Shown here: positions 42,984-51,281 of the stretch, one piece after another
Numbering within the stretch: position 1 is the stretch's first letter
How the letters are laid out: each line of letters opens with the position of its first letter
The notes under the pieces: model-generated
Databases searched by the model: none
Told to the model about the DNA's origin: nothing
What the model saw: the letters and a program-made list of their open reading frames with translations, nothing else
Made by a program: the position numbers and the translations under genes
From: CAYMZZ01 sp964395095
GTDB lineage: Bacteria > Bacteroidota > Bacteroidia > Chitinophagales > Chitinophagaceae
Direction of reading: 5' to 3'
Length of the DNA: 64,000 nucleotides
Assembly (NCBI GenBank): GCA_964395095.1
Contig: CAYMZZ010000002.1
Location: 62,001-126,000 of the forward strand

Positions 42984-43733
42984 ATGTTTATACCTTCTGT
43001 GCGTATTGATCGTGACGCCTATGTATCCGACCTGGTAAAACTGGATTACCGTACGGCGGCCGTTTTCCGAAAATACGGTATCGAGTTTTGCTGCTCCGGC
43101 CGTTTCCCTCTATCCCTCGTTTGTGAAAACAAGGGCCTGGATACGGAATTGCTGATTGCGGAACTGAAGGATGTCACCCGTCCGTTGCAACAACAAGTCA
43201 GCCTGAATTTTGCCGATTGGGATATTGATTTCCTCACCGATTATATCCTCCATGTGCATCACCGCTATCTCCGCGACCGGCTTCCCTTCATTAAGGAAGA
43301 AATGGAAAGATTTGTGGAGGAGCATCGGCGCAAGTACCCTGACCTGGTAGAATTGCAGGACCGGTTCGAAGCGCTGCGTATCCAGATGTATCCCCACCTG
43401 CAACAGGAGGAAGAAGTGCTATTCCCTTATGTAAGGCAGATTGCCCATGCTTATGCCGATAAAGAACCCTATGCCGGTCTGCTGGTACGTACTTTGCGCA
43501 AACCCGTGGAAGATATGATGAAGCAGGAGCACGACCACATCATGGAAAGCCTGGTGCGCATGCGCCAGTTGTCGGCCAACTATACCCCACCCGAATCGGC
43601 CTGCGTAAGCCATCGCCTTAATTTCTCCCTGCTCCGCGAACTCGACAACGACCTGGCCCAACATTTCTATCTCGAAAACAAAATCCTTTTTCCAAGAGCC
43701 ATTGCTATGGAGAATGAATTGCTGAAGGGATAA
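42984..43733 (+). CDS. Iron-sulfur cluster repair di-iron protein (RIC/ScdA), copy 2
   Basis: A 249-residue paralog of the ric product. The ScdA_N part is VSDLVKLDYRTAAVFRKYGIEFCCSGRFPLSLVCENKGLD. Hemerythrin-like ligands are in HVHHRYLRDRLPFIKEEM, HLQQEEEVLFPYV, KQEHDHIMESL and HFYLENKILFPRAI. It differs strongly from copy 1, so it is not a recent duplicate. It is a stand-alone gene under its own FNR-type box, suggesting induction by NO or low oxygen separately from the nos operon. Confidence 0.92.
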   Translation: MFIPSVRIDRDAYVSDLVKLDYRTAAVFRKYGIEFCCSGRFPLSLVCENKGLDTELLIAELKDVTRPLQQQVSLNFADWDIDFLTDYILHVHHRYLRDRLPFIKEEMERFVEEHRRKYPDLVELQDRFEALRIQMYPHLQQEEEVLFPYVRQIAHAYADKEPYAGLLVRTLRKPVEDMMKQEHDHIMESLVRMRQLSANYTPPESACVSHRLNFSLLRELDNDLAQHFYLENKILFPRAIAMENELLKG

Positions 43734-43864
43734 TTTGGAAATTTGGGTATTTGTGAATTTGGGGATTTAGGTGTAGGGTTTAGGGTTGCACTCAAATCCC
43801 CAAATCCCCAAATTCCCAAATCCCCAAATCAACTTTTCCTATCTTTCCTGAAATTTCCATCCCC
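43734..43864. repeat. Period 7-8 tract pair between ric2 and the PAS kinase
   Basis: AATTTGGAAATTTGGGTATTTG and GATTTAGGTGTAGGGTTTAGGG on the left are followed by CAAATCCCCAAATCCCCAAATTCCCAAATCCCC (about 43795-43828), an inverted partner with units of 8 bp. A -7-like TATCTTTC at 43841 lies just before the kinase start. No gene. Confidence 0.65.
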
Positions 43865-45424
43865 ATGCCCAAGTTCGACAGCCGATGGGCTTTATTTCTG
43901 GCTATACTGGTTTTTGTACTGGCGGTTTCATTTAGTTATGCTTTTGCCAATTATCAGTTGGCGGTAAGCGGTCTTTTGATAGTGGTGGTACTAACCGTTT
44001 TTATCCCGGGTTGGTGGATCACATTAATTGCGGGCACGGCCAGCATGATCGCAATGACGGTGTTGGTCATATATTATCGCGACCAGCAGGACATATTCCA
44101 TTCGCTGGTAAGCCAGCTTTATTCGCTGCTGGTGATCATTTTTGCAGTGGGGATCGTGTTCTACCTGAAAAAACTACAGCAATCGCTGGAGCATGGTAAA
44201 ACGCATATGACTTCCCTGTTTGCCAATGCCACTGAAGGCATTTTGCTCACCAACCGGCAGGGTCTGATTGTATTGGCCAATCCTGCGGCAGAGCGTATGT
44301 TTGGCTATACAGAAACCGAGCTGATCGGCCACCGGATCGAGATGCTGATACCCACCCGATTTCATGGTGGCCATGAGTCGATGCGGGATGGTTTTTACAA
44401 AAATCCTCAGAACCGCAGTATGGGCTCCAGCCGTGATCTCTATGCCCGTCGCAAAGATGATTCGGAATTTCCGGTGGAAGTGAGCCTGAGCCATTACAAG
44501 CAAAAGAACGAATCTTTTGTTATCGCTTTTATTGTTGATATCACCACCCGTAAGGAAATTGAGGCCAACCTGGTGCGGCAAAAACAGGAGCTCGAGAAAA
44601 TCAGCAACGATATCCGAAAACTGAACGCTGAATTGGAGAATAAAGTAGAAGAGCGTACCCAGATACTGAAAGAAGCCCTGCAAAAACTGGAGCAATCGCA
44701 GCAGGAATTGAGTGAGTCGCTCGATAAGGAAAAACAGCTCAACGAAATCAAATCGCGATTCGTATCCATGGCTTCGCATGAGTTCCGAACCCCGCTCAGC
44801 ACCATCCTTTCGTCGGCTACCCTGGTTTCAAAATACACGCAAACGGAAGAGCAGCTAAATCGCGACAAGCATATTAACCGGATCCGCGATTCGGTGAATC
44901 ACATGAATGAGTTGCTCGAAGATTTTCTTTCCCTGGGCAAGCTGGAAGAGGGGAAAGTGAGCATCAGCATCACCCCTTTCCGCATCAAAGATTTTGCGGA
45001 AGATGTGCTGGATGAAATGAAAGCCCACCTGAAACCCGGGCAGCAGCTCCAGCTCGACTGCAAGGATGAGAGTCATTTCGGCACCGACAAGCGTATGCTG
45101 AAAAATATAGTGGTTAACCTGCTGAGCAATGCCATCAAATTTTCCGATCCCGGCAAAAGCATTGAATGGAAAGTGAAGCTGGAGAATAAGCTGCTCAAAA
45201 TTGAAGTGCGCGACCAGGGCCTGGGTATACCGGAGGAAGATCAGCCCCATTTATTTGCCACTTTTTTCCGCGGCAAAAATGTAACGAATATCCAGGGCAC
45301 GGGCCTGGGTTTGCCCATCATTAAGCGCTATGTGGAACTGCTGAAAGGCGAAATCCGGTTTACCAGCCAATTGGGCCAGGGCAGCCGCTTTGAAGTGAGG
45401 CTGCCGGATTTGATGAATAGTTGA
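43865..45424 (+). CDS. PAS-domain sensor histidine kinase
   Basis: A 519-residue kinase with an N-terminal membrane region of about four helices in the first 100 residues, a PAS domain (about 112-232), a coiled coil (235-295), the phosphoacceptor His305 in SMASHEFRTPLSTI, and a HATPase domain (NLLSNAIKFSDPGK, DQGLGIPEED, GTGLGLPIIKRYVEL). The PAS motif RFHGGHESMRDGF (His167/His170) then RKDDSEFPVEVSLS resembles FixL, where a His in this helix binds heme, but non-heme PAS domains can share it. No regulator gene is adjacent; the REC-cNMP-HTH protein at 56388 is a possible partner. Confidence 0.88.
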   Translation: MPKFDSRWALFLAILVFVLAVSFSYAFANYQLAVSGLLIVVVLTVFIPGWWITLIAGTASMIAMTVLVIYYRDQQDIFHSLVSQLYSLLVIIFAVGIVFYLKKLQQSLEHGKTHMTSLFANATEGILLTNRQGLIVLANPAAERMFGYTETELIGHRIEMLIPTRFHGGHESMRDGFYKNPQNRSMGSSRDLYARRKDDSEFPVEVSLSHYKQKNESFVIAFIVDITTRKEIEANLVRQKQELEKISNDIRKLNAELENKVEERTQILKEALQKLEQSQQELSESLDKEKQLNEIKSRFVSMASHEFRTPLSTILSSATLVSKYTQTEEQLNRDKHINRIRDSVNHMNELLEDFLSLGKLEEGKVSISITPFRIKDFAEDVLDEMKAHLKPGQQLQLDCKDESHFGTDKRMLKNIVVNLLSNAIKFSDPGKSIEWKVKLENKLLKIEVRDQGLGIPEEDQPHLFATFFRGKNVTNIQGTGLGLPIIKRYVELLKGEIRFTSQLGQGSRFEVRLPDLMNS

Positions 45425-45560
45425 GAGTTGAAAGTTTAGGGTTTAAAGTTTAGGGTTTAAAGTTTGAATTGAATAGACTATTCTGCCATATCTAACCCTC
45501 CGTTAAACTTTAAACTCTAAACCCTAAACCCATCAACCATTTTCCTGATCCAATGGTTAT
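45425..45560. repeat. Heptad inverted pair after the PAS kinase
   Basis: GTTTAGGGTTTAAAGTTTAGGGTTTAAAG (about 45434-45463) is mirrored by AAACTTTAAACTCTAAACCCTAAACCC (about 45504-45530) with about 40 bp between. It forms a strong stem just after the kinase stop and could end its transcript. Confidence 0.75.
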
Positions 45561-45791
45561 ATGCTTAAAGTCCTTATGGATCCGAGAGCGAAAATTCCGG
45601 TGATTGTCAGCACAGCTTTGCTGACGGTTTATGTACTGCTGATAGCATTTGATGCTCCCATGCCATTGGTTACCAGCATTTTTACCCTTTCTCCCTTTGT
45701 AATTGTATGGACAGTTTATGCCGTAATAAAGCATGATCGCTATAAGGGGAGAGATTTGAGCGAAGGAGAGGAGTGGGGATATGGAAAGTAG
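45561..45791 (+). CDS. Small membrane protein of unknown function
   Basis: A 76-residue protein with two predicted helices (IPVIVSTALLTVYVLLIAF and VTSIFTLSPFVIVWTVYAVI) and a charged tail KHDRYKGRDLSEGEEWGYGK. Small two-helix proteins of this form are common in Bacteroidota, with no function known. The ATG has weak upstream signals. It ends 32 bp before the IS3 element, inside the same repeat block. Confidence 0.6.
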   Translation: MLKVLMDPRAKIPVIVSTALLTVYVLLIAFDAPMPLVTSIFTLSPFVIVWTVYAVIKHDRYKGRDLSEGEEWGYGK

Positions 45792-45877
45792 TGAGTAGTG
45801 AGTAGGGAGTAGGGAGTAGGGAGTGTCATGTCCTGATATAGGTTGACAGAATTAGTCACCAAAAAATCGGGATAAAT

Positions 45878-46261
45878 ATGACACAAAGCAGTATTCGTAC
45901 AGTTCGGTACAGTCTTAGCTTTAAGCATCAGGTGGTTAGGGAGATAGAAGAAAATGGGTTGGGTATAGAATCGGTGAGAAGAAAATATGGGATTAAGGGA
46001 GGTTCGACGATTCAAAAATGGCTTCGTAAGTTTGGTAAAACCCATTTGCTAAATCAGATAATCCGCGTAGAAACGATGGAAGAAAAAGACAGAGTTAAAG
46101 AACTGGAAGCAGAAGTGAAGAAATTGAAACTGGCGTTGGCCGATTCCATGCTTGCCCAGCGCTGCCTGGAAGTGTTGATAGAGGAGGCGAATAAAGAGTA
46201 TAAGACAGATCTAAAAAAAAACTTTGGCGGGTCGGGATTGACCGGCTCCGGGCAGAGTTGA
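45878..46261 (+). CDS. IS3 transposase OrfA
   Basis: A 127-residue HTH protein: SFKHQVVREIEENGLGIESVRRKYGIKGGSTIQKWLRKFG is a helix-turn-helix, followed by a leucine-zipper-like coil KELEAEVKKLKLALADSM. Near its end, nine A (46213-46221) allow a -1 shift into OrfB; the OrfB frame is open from that point, reading KKKLWRVGIDRLRAELSVTR. OrfA alone usually acts as a regulator. Confidence 0.92.
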   Translation: MTQSSIRTVRYSLSFKHQVVREIEENGLGIESVRRKYGIKGGSTIQKWLRKFGKTHLLNQIIRVETMEEKDRVKELEAEVKKLKLALADSMLAQRCLEVLIEEANKEYKTDLKKNFGGSGLTGSGQS

Positions 46262-47076
46262 GTGTAACACGGTTGTGCGCCTATTTTGACGTTACCCGTC
46301 AGGCGTATTACAAAGGGTTAAAGCAGCGAGAGGCGCGGTGCGTGCAGGAAGAGATGATCATCAAGCTGGTACAGCAGATACGAAGAAGGCATCACAAGAT
46401 GGGTGGTAAAAAGTTGTATCACTTGCTGGATGAAGAAATCCATCGCATCGATGGTTCCATGGGCAGAGATAAGTTCTTTGATTTACTACGGCACAAGGGT
46501 CTTCTGGTACGTCGTCGTCGTAAATATGCAGTAACGACTCAGTCGCAACACTGGTTCCGGGTGTATAGCAACCATCTTGCGGACTTTACGGCTGAGCGGC
46601 CGCACCAGGTCTGGGTGTGCGATATCACCTATTTGCGGACGCGGCAGGGTTTTGTGTACTTGTTTCTGATAACGGATGCGTTTAGTCGTAAGATTGTAGG
46701 CTGGGAACTGAGTAATAGTTTAGGGTTGGAAGGAGCATTGCGGGCCTTAGATCAGGCGATTAAGCAATGCCCCAGTCTGCAAGGATTAATCCATCATTCT
46801 GACCGAGGCTTTCAATATTGCTCGCATGAATATGTCAACAAGTTGAAGGCAAAGGGCATAGTAATCAGCATGGCAGAAGCAGGGAACTGTTATGAAAATG
46901 CGATGGCCGAGCGGGTCAATGGTATCCTAAAGGATGAATACGGACTGGATATGACCTATGTAGATGGAAACCACGCAAGAAAAGCAGCAAGAGAAGGAAT
47001 CCGATGTTATAATGAGGAGCGACCACATTGGTCGCTGGATCTTGGTATACCCGCCAAAGTACATAAGGCCGCATAA
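46258..47076 (+). CDS. IS3 transposase OrfB (DDE integrase core)
   Basis: A 272-residue unit with an N-terminal HTH_21-like part (QIRRRHHKMGGKKLYHLLDEE) and an rve catalytic core: first Asp in HQVWVCDITYLRTRQGF, second in IHHSDRGFQYCSHEYV, Glu in NCYENAMAERVNGILKDEYG. It is made as an OrfAB fusion by frameshifting; the TTG at 46258 is only an operational start. The triad is intact, so the element may be active. Confidence 0.93.
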   Translation: MSVTRLCAYFDVTRQAYYKGLKQREARCVQEEMIIKLVQQIRRRHHKMGGKKLYHLLDEEIHRIDGSMGRDKFFDLLRHKGLLVRRRRKYAVTTQSQHWFRVYSNHLADFTAERPHQVWVCDITYLRTRQGFVYLFLITDAFSRKIVGWELSNSLGLEGALRALDQAIKQCPSLQGLIHHSDRGFQYCSHEYVNKLKAKGIVISMAEAGNCYENAMAERVNGILKDEYGLDMTYVDGNHARKAAREGIRCYNEERPHWSLDLGIPAKVHKAA

Positions 47077-47120
47077 GTAAAGCCGCAGTAAAATGTGTCA
47101 ACTTTTTTTAGGACGTGACA

Positions 47121-47272
47121 GAGTAGGGAGTAGGGAGTAGTGAGTAGGGATTCAAGGTTTAGAAGTCCGCAGATAATCAATTGCAGGAATAGCTCTTAAC
47201 TTTTTTAGAACACTTTCCACTCCCCACTCACTACTCCCTACTTTCTACTCCCTACTCCCTACTCACCACTCA
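47121..47272. repeat. Heptad tract pair right of the IS3 element
   Basis: GAGTAGGGAGTAGGGAGTAGTGAGTAGGG continues the tract interrupted by the IS. Its inverted partner CACTCCCCACTCACTACTCCCTACTTTCTACTCCCTACTCCC lies at about 47218-47267. Removing the IS restores one tract pair about 120 bp apart, so the pair predates the insertion. Confidence 0.8.
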
Positions 47273-47986
47273 CTATTTGCAGCTCATCATCACTTCCCCG
47301 CCCAACCTGCCCAGTTCGGGGCTGAGATAGGGAATGCCCAGATCCAGACCGCGGAGCAGGAGCAGTATGCCCGAAAGGGCGATGAATGCAGGTGTGAGTT
47401 GTCGTAAACGATACCTTATTTTTGGGGAGAGCATCTGCCCGCTGAGGCTTAAGCCGAGCATGGCAGGCCAGGTGCCCAGTCCAAACAGGGCCATGAACCC
47501 GATGCTGTGGTCAATATCACCTGCTGTGATAGCGGTTGCCAGCGCGGCATATACCATGCCACAGGGGAGCAGCCCATTGGCCATACCCAGTAAAAGAAAA
47601 CTACCGGCATGGCGTTGCCCCGACCAGAGCCGGTTCATCAGGCCCTGCAACAATAAGTAGAATCGTTTTAGCCATGTTGGTTGCATCGATCGTCGGTAGC
47701 CATAGTAAAAAACCAGTATGGTCAATACCAGCACTCCCATGATTATGGAGAAGTATTGCTGAAAGCCGGCCAGGTAAATGCCTCTTCCCGCTGCGCCGGC
47801 AATCATACCCAGGCTGGCATACATGATTACGCGTCCCAGTTGATAGGTAATCAGCGATAGTATACGCAGGAATTTGGGCAGGTGATGTACGGGCAGGGCC
47901 AATGCCAGTGGGCCGCACATACCCACGCAGTGCAGACTACTTAGCAGCCCAAGGCCCATCGCGCTTATCCACCAGGCGGCACTCAT
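47273..47986 (-). CDS. Sulfite exporter TauE/SafE-like protein of the cbb3 operon
   Basis: A 237-residue membrane protein with about six helices. The start AMGLGLLSSLHCVGMCGPLALALP holds the HCxGMC motif of this branch, which is thought to bind copper. GMANGLLPCGMVYAALATAI is a second conserved cysteine region. It overlaps ccoH by 4 bp and is the last gene of the cbb3 operon, as in many Bacteroidota. It probably helps oxidase metal supply; sulfite export is unlikely in this setting. Confidence 0.88.
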   Translation of the reverse strand: MSAAWWISAMGLGLLSSLHCVGMCGPLALALPVHHLPKFLRILSLITYQLGRVIMYASLGMIAGAAGRGIYLAGFQQYFSIIMGVLVLTILVFYYGYRRSMQPTWLKRFYLLLQGLMNRLWSGQRHAGSFLLLGMANGLLPCGMVYAALATAITAGDIDHSIGFMALFGLGTWPAMLGLSLSGQMLSPKIRYRLRQLTPAFIALSGILLLLRGLDLGIPYLSPELGRLGGEVMMSCK

Positions 47987-48423
47987 TGAGCGAATTCAAA
48001 TGGGATTTCGGAATAATAATCCTGCTGATCCGCCGTCCATTCCATTTTCACGAGGTATTTGCCCGGTCGGATATTTCCTGCTTTAAAGCTTTGTTGGGCC
48101 TCCGCATCAAGCGACAGCGCAAATTGCCGGTCGTTGGCGGCTTCATAGGGGCAGTAAAACCAGATCCTGCCACTATCGGCCCTGCCTTTCATTTCGGCAG
48201 GGAACTGCAACAGAACAGTTCCATTATCTTCCCGTATGCGAACAGGAGCGCTCAACTCGCTGGCTCTTTGCCTGCCATCAATCACTTGCTGGTACTTCAG
48301 TTCGCTGCGATAGTATTCTTTTTCTACCAGTTGAAAATCGGTACCCATGCTGCGGTAAACGAGGTAGCCCATGCCGCCAATGAATACGATGAAGGTCACT
48401 AATAATTTATTTCCCCAGTTCAT
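47983..48423 (-). CDS. ccoH: FixH/CcoH family protein
   Basis: A 146-residue membrane-anchored protein beginning MNWGNKLLVTFIVFIGGMGYLVYRSM, then VEKEYYRSELKYQQVIDGRQRASEL, the FixH signature (Y-Y-x-x-E-L/K). The periplasmic part is beta-rich. FixH/CcoH is needed for stable assembly of cbb3 oxidase. It is located between ccoG and the SafE-like gene, 5 bp from ccoG. Confidence 0.9.
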   Translation of the reverse strand: MNWGNKLLVTFIVFIGGMGYLVYRSMGTDFQLVEKEYYRSELKYQQVIDGRQRASELSAPVRIREDNGTVLLQFPAEMKGRADSGRIWFYCPYEAANDRQFALSLDAEAQQSFKAGNIRPGKYLVKMEWTADQQDYYSEIPFEFAQ

Positions 48424-48428
48424 AGCTA

Positions 48429-49868
48429 TTATTGTTTTCGTTTGAAGGGTCCCATAAAATTGGTACTAAGCGTAGTCAGTTTTTTCCCATCTGCATACAG
48501 GCCCACTTTCAGATTAGTTTTGCGATCGCGGAGAAAATCACCGGGGAGCACGATAAAGAAGGATCCCTTTCCCTGTCCTTCTGCCTTCACTTCTATGGGC
48601 CGTCCTTCCGCTTCAATGATATGGCCGGGTGCGTCTTCCAGCTTCATTACCAGGGTGAGCGCCTCGGTGGTTTTATTGATAATTTTAATATTGTACAAAT
48701 TGGAGATACTATCCGTACCGCGCTCCTGGTAGGTGATGCCGGCCGCGCGGATAATGGTACCATCCACATCTTTGCGCGAAATGAGCATGAAGGATAGCAA
48801 ACCTGTTAGCAGTATCAGGATCAGGGTATAAAATTTCATGCGCCCTGTATAGCGCAGTTTTTTCCCTTCCGCAATACCATTTTCCGACGCATAGCGGATT
48901 AGTCCCTTGGGCCGTCCCACCGCTTCCATCATGTGATCGCAGGCATCAATACAGGCTGTGCATCCTACACATTCCATTTGGGTGCCGTTGCGGATATCAA
49001 TACCCGTAGGGCAAACTTTCACGCACTGGAAACAATCGATACAGTCGCCCAATGGATTAACCAGTTCCGCTTTCTTCCTGTACTTGCCTCTTGGTTCACC
49101 ACGCTTGTAGTCGTAGGCGACAACCATGGAGTTGCGGTCGAGGAGTACGCTCTGCAATCGGCCATAGGGACAAACCACCGTACAGGCCTGTTCGCGGAAA
49201 AAGGCATAAACCCCATAGAAAACACCCGAAAAGGCAACAATAGCGATAAACCCTCCCAGGTGCTCACTGACCGGTTCGGTAATGATGGTCTGCAATTGCT
49301 TCATGCCAATAATATAGGAGAGAAAGAAATTGGCGATAATGAAGGCTAGCAGAAAAAACAAAAAATGCTTGAGTGTTTTCTTAAAGATCTTTTTCCCCGT
49401 CCAGGGCGACTTGTTCAACAACTTTTGCGCGGGAGCATCACCTTCAATCAGGTATTCCAGTTTACGGAAAAGCATTTCCATAAAAATGGTCTGCGGGCAA
49501 ACCCATCCGCAAAACAAGCGGCCAAATGCCGCGGTGAAGAGGACGATGAACACGATAAATGCGATCATCATCAAACCAAATATGAAGAAATCCTGTGGCC
49601 AGAATACCTGGCCGAAGATGATGAATTTGGCCTGTGGAATATTAAACAGGAACAATGGCCTGCCCTTCACCGTAATGAAGGGCAGGGCAAAGAAAAGGAT
49701 AAAGAATCCCCAACTCACCCATGTGCGGACGGAATAAAATTTTCCCCTGGGTTTTAGCGCGTATATCCATTTGCGCTTGCCTTTCTCATCTACGGTGGCT
49801 ATCCGGTCGCGAAACGATTCCGTAGTGGAGTCATCCGGGGTGCTGATATGGTTTTTTTCTTCATCCAT
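48429..49868 (-). CDS. ccoG: Cytochrome c oxidase accessory protein CcoG
   Basis: A 479-residue membrane ferredoxin-like protein. Four or five helices lie in residues 40-230 (WVSWGFFILFFALPFITV, FLFFLLAFIIANFFLSYII). The cysteine motifs are CGWVCPQTIFMEMLF, CTVVCPYGR, and two 4Fe-4S clusters in CIDCFQCVKVCPTGIDIR and CVGCTACIDACD. A C-terminal Ig-like domain follows. CcoG acts in copper reduction and cbb3 assembly. It sits 20 bp after ccoP. Confidence 0.94.
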   Translation of the reverse strand: MDEEKNHISTPDDSTTESFRDRIATVDEKGKRKWIYALKPRGKFYSVRTWVSWGFFILFFALPFITVKGRPLFLFNIPQAKFIIFGQVFWPQDFFIFGLMMIAFIVFIVLFTAAFGRLFCGWVCPQTIFMEMLFRKLEYLIEGDAPAQKLLNKSPWTGKKIFKKTLKHFLFFLLAFIIANFFLSYIIGMKQLQTIITEPVSEHLGGFIAIVAFSGVFYGVYAFFREQACTVVCPYGRLQSVLLDRNSMVVAYDYKRGEPRGKYRKKAELVNPLGDCIDCFQCVKVCPTGIDIRNGTQMECVGCTACIDACDHMMEAVGRPKGLIRYASENGIAEGKKLRYTGRMKFYTLILILLTGLLSFMLISRKDVDGTIIRAAGITYQERGTDSISNLYNIKIINKTTEALTLVMKLEDAPGHIIEAEGRPIEVKAEGQGKGSFFIVLPGDFLRDRKTNLKVGLYADGKKLTTLSTNFMGPFKRKQ

Positions 49869-49888
49869 GTTTCCATCGCTCTTTAGGG

Positions 49889-51091
49889 TTATTCATTTCC
49901 GGCTACCGAAGCAGAGGCAGATTGCGTACTGTCGGCAACGGCATCGCCCTCATCTTTATACAACACGCCCTGTGGCTCCCGGCCATTGGGCGGATTGGTG
50001 CCCACCAGCGATTTTATGTAGCTGGTAACCTGCGCGAGTTCCTTTGGAGAATACACCGATTGCCAGGCAGCCATACCCTTGCCATCCACGCCATACTTAA
50101 TGGTACGGAATATGCTTTTGATATCGCCGCCGTGCAGCCAGTAGTCGTCGGTCAGGTTGGGACCCACACCACCTTCGCCTTTGGCATTGTGGCAGGCCAC
50201 ACAGGAAGTAGTATAGATTTTCGTGCCGGCGGCCAGGTCATCCGTACCGGAGAGGTAGGTAACGGTATTCTCATTTACGGCGTCGCCTTTTTTCTTCAGG
50301 TATTCCTGCACTTCCACTTCCGCACGGGCCACGCTGATCTGATATTCTTCCTCACTCAAAGGCGCTGATTCCGCTACATGATAGCGCCAGAGATAAACAA
50401 CAGAGAAAATGATGGTGGCATAAAAACCCCAGAGCCACCAGGGCGGTAAACGATTATCGAGCTCTCGAATGCCATCATATTCGTGCTCCATCTCTATGTC
50501 TTTTTCCTGCTCCACGGGCTTGAAGCGGTTCAGTTTATTCCACCAGTTTAGGGCCAGTTTTTTGGGAGCAACTGCTTTTTCGACAATAGGTACAATTGCG
50601 GCCGCTTCGGTTTCCTTCTCTCTGGCGGCACGGATCAGAAAGCGGATATTGACCAGCAGGATCAGGATGATTGCCAGCTCAAGAAAAATGACAGAAGCCA
50701 TTACATAAAAAGTAGCGGGTGGAAGTCCGCCAATGCTTTTTATGCTTTGTGTGGCCGCGTCGGCTGCCGGAGCATCCTGTGCAAAACAAAGGGTTGTTGT
50801 ACACAACAATAGCAGGGTAGCCATCGGTTTCACGATGCCCGTTTGCTTCTTCTTGCTGAGTTTCAGCTTCCAGTCGGCCGCACCCACCAGGATGCTGGCC
50901 AGGATGGCAATAACGATCAGGAGCACGCCCATGAGGAAAAGCAGGGTCAATGCCAGTGGATTGGAGAAAATGGAGGGTTCGGGCTTGTCGGCGGCGAGGG
51001 CAGGCAGGCCGCAAAGCAGCACCGCGCCGGTAAATAGCACCCGCTTTTTAGCAAGCCTGAAACCGGAACGCAGGGGATAATTCGCTAACAT
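49889..51091 (-). CDS. ccoP: cbb3 oxidase subunit III (CcoP), monoheme
   Basis: A 400-residue membrane protein with an N-terminal helix-rich part (LALTLLFLMGVLLIVIAILASILVG, VMASVIFLELAIILILLVNI) and the FixP_N signature LDNRLPPWWLWGFYATIIFSVVYLWRYH. Only one heme motif is present, CVACHNAKGEGGVGPNLTDDYWLHGG (about residue 295); proteobacterial CcoP has two. Residues 1-125 contain an extra hydrophobic/secretory-like stretch (LLLLCTTTLCFAQ) that suggests a fused leader domain. It follows the small ccoQ gene. Confidence 0.92.
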   Translation of the reverse strand: MLANYPLRSGFRLAKKRVLFTGAVLLCGLPALAADKPEPSIFSNPLALTLLFLMGVLLIVIAILASILVGAADWKLKLSKKKQTGIVKPMATLLLLCTTTLCFAQDAPAADAATQSIKSIGGLPPATFYVMASVIFLELAIILILLVNIRFLIRAAREKETEAAAIVPIVEKAVAPKKLALNWWNKLNRFKPVEQEKDIEMEHEYDGIRELDNRLPPWWLWGFYATIIFSVVYLWRYHVAESAPLSEEEYQISVARAEVEVQEYLKKKGDAVNENTVTYLSGTDDLAAGTKIYTTSCVACHNAKGEGGVGPNLTDDYWLHGGDIKSIFRTIKYGVDGKGMAAWQSVYSPKELAQVTSYIKSLVGTNPPNGREPQGVLYKDEGDAVADSTQSASASVAGNE

Positions 51092-51102
51092 GGGTTTGCA
51101 GT

Positions 51103-51273
51103 TTAATTTTCTTCGTTGTCGAGTGGAATACGGCTCATTTCACGGATGGTCTTCTTATCGGCCCGGAATACCCAGGTGAGCATCACCAGGAAAAAGATCG
51201 CGAAGATGAGAAAGGAGCAAAGCGCGTAAATATCCACGCCACTTATTTTTTCGAGATAGTTGATGAATTTCAT
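51103..51273 (-). CDS. ccoQ: CcoQ-like small membrane protein
   Basis: A 56-residue ORF found by translating the gap: it begins MKFINYLEKISGVDIYALCS, has one helix (FLIFAIFFLVMLTWVF) and a charged tail ending DNEEN. It lies 8 bp after ccoNO and 11 bp before ccoP, the usual place of ccoQ/fixQ, and size and topology agree. CcoQ stabilises cbb3 assembly. Confidence 0.8.
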   Translation of the reverse strand: MKFINYLEKISGVDIYALCSFLIFAIFFLVMLTWVFRADKKTIREMSRIPLDNEEN

Positions 51274-51281
51274 GATGATGA

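Larger units (their letters stand above)
45824..47120 (+). mobile_element. IS3-family insertion sequence, complete
   Basis: A 1297-bp element with 25-bp imperfect terminal inverted repeats: left 45824-45848 (TGTCATGTCC...GGTTGACA) and right 47096-47120 (TGTCAACTTTTTTTAGGACG...). A 3-bp direct repeat GAG flanks it (45821-45823, 47121-47123), as expected for IS3. It inserted into a TAGGGAG heptad tract, which continues on both sides. Two overlapping ORFs encode the transposase via a -1 frameshift at an A9 run. Confidence 0.92.

Noticed and set aside
42390..45530. TTTAGGG-like heptads resembling plant telomere repeats
   Set aside because: The units are degenerate, short, in inverted pairs and internal to a bacterial chromosome. 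The match to a telomere unit is one variant among several period-7 families.
46258..46260. OrfB as an independently started gene
   Set aside because: TTG is a poor start and the frame is open back to an A9 slippery run, so a -1 frameshift fusion with OrfA explains it better.
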